DNA of 64,000 bases, taken from Salinarimonas rosea DSM 21201 (lineage in GTDB: Bacteria; Pseudomonadota; Alphaproteobacteria; Rhizobiales; Beijerinckiaceae). Made by a program: the position numbers and the translations under genes. The stretch is taken from positions 1 through 64,000 of the forward strand of contig NZ_AUBC01000015.1 of NCBI RefSeq assembly GCF_000429045.1. The letters run 5' to 3'. How positions within the stretch are numbered: the stretch's first letter is position 1; each line of letters starts with the position of its first letter. The notes beneath the pieces are model-generated. The model saw only the letters and a list, made by a program, of their open reading frames with translations, was not told where the DNA came from and ran no database searches. This document shows positions 62,101 through 64,000 of the stretch, piece by piece.

Positions 62101-64000
62101 CCCGGCAACGACCTGCCGATCGCGGTCTCCGACGCCGGCTTCACCATGCTCGAGGACGGCCTCATCGACCTCGAACCCGCCGTGCTCATGGCCAACGACG
62201 TCGATCCCGACGGCGATGCGCTCGTCTTTCTCGGCGTCACAGGGGCCGAGCTGCTCGACAACGGCCTTTGGCGGGTTACCCCGGCGGCGGACTTTTTCGG
62301 CGAGCACGTCGTCACCTACCGCATCGCCGACGCCTCCGGCCTCGGCGTCGCCACCACGGTCACGATCGAGGTCCTGCCGACGCCGGACGACCCGGTGGCC
62401 GGAGACGACAGCTACGCCATGTCCGAGGACACGCCGCTGACGATCCTCGTCTCGGCGCTGCTCGCGAACGACGACGACGCCGATCTCCAGGCGTTGGTGT
62501 TCTCGCGGATCATCGCGGCGGAGGGCGTTTCCGTCGCGGTGGACGACGCGGGGCGGATCACCGTGACGCCCGACGCCGATCTCGCCGGCCCGGCGCACTT
62601 CGTCTACGAGGTGGTCGACTCGTCGGGGGCCACCGCGCAGGCGCGGGTCACCCTCTCGATCGCCGGCGTCAACGACGCGCCCGGGATCGACCCGGTCCCG
62701 GTCCTCGCCGGCGTCGAGGACGGCGACTTCTCCATCACGTTCAACTGGGCGATCTTCCGCGACACCGAGGGCGACCCGCTCGCCCCCGACATCCGCGCGG
62801 AGGGCGGCGGGCCCCTCCCCGACTGGCTGTTCTTCGAGCGCGGCCTGCTCACCCTCTCCGGACGCCCGCCGCAGGACTTCCACGGTGCCGTGGCGCTCGA
62901 GATCGCCGTCTCCGACGGGCAGGCCGAGACGGTCGTCCCCGTCACGCTGACCATCGCGCCGGTGAACGACGCGCCGATCTCGGCGATCCCGCTCGCCGAC
63001 GTGGCGCTCGACGAGGACGGCCTCCTCGACGCAGCGCTGCCGGCGGACGCCTTCACCGACGTCGACGGCGACGCGCTGACGCTCTCGGCGATGCTCGCCG
63101 ACGACACGCCCCTCCCCGCATGGCTCGCCTTCGACCCGGCCGCCGGCCGCTTCACCGGCCAGCCCCCGGCGGACTTCAACGGCACCCTCGACGTGCGCGT
63201 GGTCGCAAGCGACGGTGCCCTCGAGGTTTCCGATTCCTTCCGCATCGCGATCGCGCCTGTCGACGATGCGCCGGTGGCCGCGGACGACGTCTTCGACGGT
63301 GGCGACCAGCGGATCGTCACCGTGCCGCTGGCGCTGCTCCTCGCCAACGACACCGACGCCGAGGGCGACGCGCTCTCGATCGTGAGCGTTGCCGGCGGGC
63401 CAGGCTTCAGCGTCGCGCTCGACGGCGCCGGCAACCTCGTCATCGATCGCGATCCGGCGCTGTCGGGTGAGATCGAGATCGGCTATGTCGTCACCGACGG
63501 CGCGCTCACCGACACGGGCACGCTGCGCGTCTCGCTCGTGCCGTCGAACCGTGCCCCCGAGATCGCCGAGATCGCGGCACTCGTCACGGACGAGGACGCG
63601 GACGTCGCCCTCGCTCTGCCGGCGGACGTCGTCGTCGACGCGGACGGGGACGCCCTCACGCTCGGCGTCACCCGCACCGGCGGATCGACGCTCCCCTCGT
63701 GGCTCTCGTTCGATGCGGCGACGCGCACCCTCACGGGCCGCCCGCCGGAGAACGTCAACGGCACGATCTCGCTCACCTTGACGGCCTTCGACGGCCTCGT
63801 CTCCACGAGCCGCGACTTCGACCTCGTGATCGCGCCGGTGAACGACCTGCCGGTCCTGTCCGCGCCGTTCTCGAACCGCTTCGCCACCGAGGACACGGCG
63901 TTCTCGATCGCGCTGCAGACCGGGCTCGTCTCCGACGTCGACGGCGACACGATCACCTACGACGTGCGCCGTGCCGACGGCACGGCCCTGCCCTCCTGGC
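54394..64000 (+). CDS. Giant RTX/cadherin-like adhesin, continuation in the shifted frame (partial)
   Basis: From about 54394 the frame aligned with position 54481 is the real one and stays open to the window end. It completes the last HCBP repeat (VEQILFSDGVAWDKAAL) and enters tandem-95/cadherin-like domains of about 100 residues with LLANDTDIDGDRLRVVSV, FTPTPDFNGTARFVYV and PVNDAPVA (54480-56600). An RTX nonapeptide block (56625-57810), one more HCBP unit (57807), and more cadherin-like units follow. He_PIG-type domains (LPAWLTFDTATLTFTGTPP, 59440-60470) occur, and cadherin-like plus He_PIG units recur to the end. Such chains are extracellular calcium-stiffened stalks. There is no start of its own; it belongs to the 42135 ORF before a 2-bp deletion. 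The C terminus with the export signal is outside the window. Confidence 0.8.
56625..57810 (+). repeat. RTX (hemolysin-type) nonapeptide block
   Basis: In the shifted frame the block contains runs such as GGDDLIRARDGNDTIEGGAG and HAGADRLEGRDGDDALVGGA. These are interleaved with the standard connector pattern of the type VDLAxGxAxGGDAxGDTLxS and SIENLIGTDFDDALIGDGG. These nonapeptides bind Ca2+ outside the cell and fold the protein after type I secretion. Confidence 0.9.

Noticed and set aside
57445-62883. An 1812-codon open frame on the minus strand opposite the giant gene
   Set aside because: It is Arg/Val/Glu-rich antisense shadow of a very G+C-rich repeat gene. It has no domain pattern and mirrors the PVNDAP-type repeats. 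Similar long shadows (for example 42465-45419, 45612-48980, 54151-57003) were rejected for the same reason.

Overview
The window is about 70% G+C with tightly packed genes. The gene content points to an alphaproteobacterium of the Hyphomicrobiales: a CcmC/D/G cytochrome-c maturation set, a PBP1A followed by DUF1214 and DUF1254 genes, a YcgN-type cysteine cluster protein, a perfect TTAA-N7-TTAA CtrA-type box, and many GntR/IclR-controlled TTT and branched-chain ABC transport loci. A Salinarimonas/Methylobacterium-like organism is only a guess.

Layout. 1-5.5 kb: an IS5-type transposase tail, a small zinc-finger protein, pirin, a CorA-type transporter, a formamidase-family protein, an AI-2E-family permease and a YcgN protein. 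5.5-9.3 kb: a CtrA-type box, a bifunctional penicillin-binding protein and a DUF1214/DUF1254 pair. 9.5-11.1 kb: ccmC-ccmD-ccmG. 11.1-13.2 kb: leuCD on the minus strand. 13.3-27.0 kb: a GntR/UTRA regulator followed by one long co-directional catabolic cluster with mostly overlapping genes. It encodes a branched-chain-type ABC importer (5 genes), an MmgE/PrpD protein, an isocitrate-lyase/PEP-mutase-family enzyme, hydantoinase/oxoprolinase B and A subunits, an isochorismatase-fold protein lacking the usual cysteine, and an FAD oxidoreductase. 27-31.7 kb: an ABC-2 exporter, a secreted hydrolase with a divergent membrane-anchored AraC regulator (two palindromes between them), and an IclR regulator. 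31.8-37.0 kb: CoA transferase, citryl-CoA-lyase-like protein and a complete tripartite tricarboxylate transporter, divergent from IclR.

37.0-64.0 kb is the accessory region and the main interest. It reads as a tandem array of homologous units, each built as leader - small gene - N-terminal nuclease domain - linker with hydrophobic or glycine-rich stretch - conserved core - tail. Unit 0 survives only as the end of the core plus a tail. Unit 1 has a 220-aa gene of unknown family, a PIN-like nuclease domain, the core, and then the tail directly. Unit 2 has an Imm11/DUF1629-like predicted immunity gene, an AHH-type (HNH superfamily) nuclease, the core, and then a giant body of about 20 HCBP-related repeats, RTX nonapeptides, tandem-95/cadherin-like and He_PIG domains that runs off the window. 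The core is a gapless 882-bp direct repeat between units 1 and 2. The tails plus the following leaders form a gapless 148-bp imperfect repeat between units 0 and 1. I interpret this as a polymorphic-toxin-like system with the toxin at the N terminus, the immunity gene upstream, and displaced heads stored upstream of one full-length, probably type I-secreted giant protein. Several reading-frame breaks (38541, 42135, 54390) mean that parts may be decayed, phase-variable or affected by sequence errors.

No tRNA, rRNA or CRISPR array was seen.
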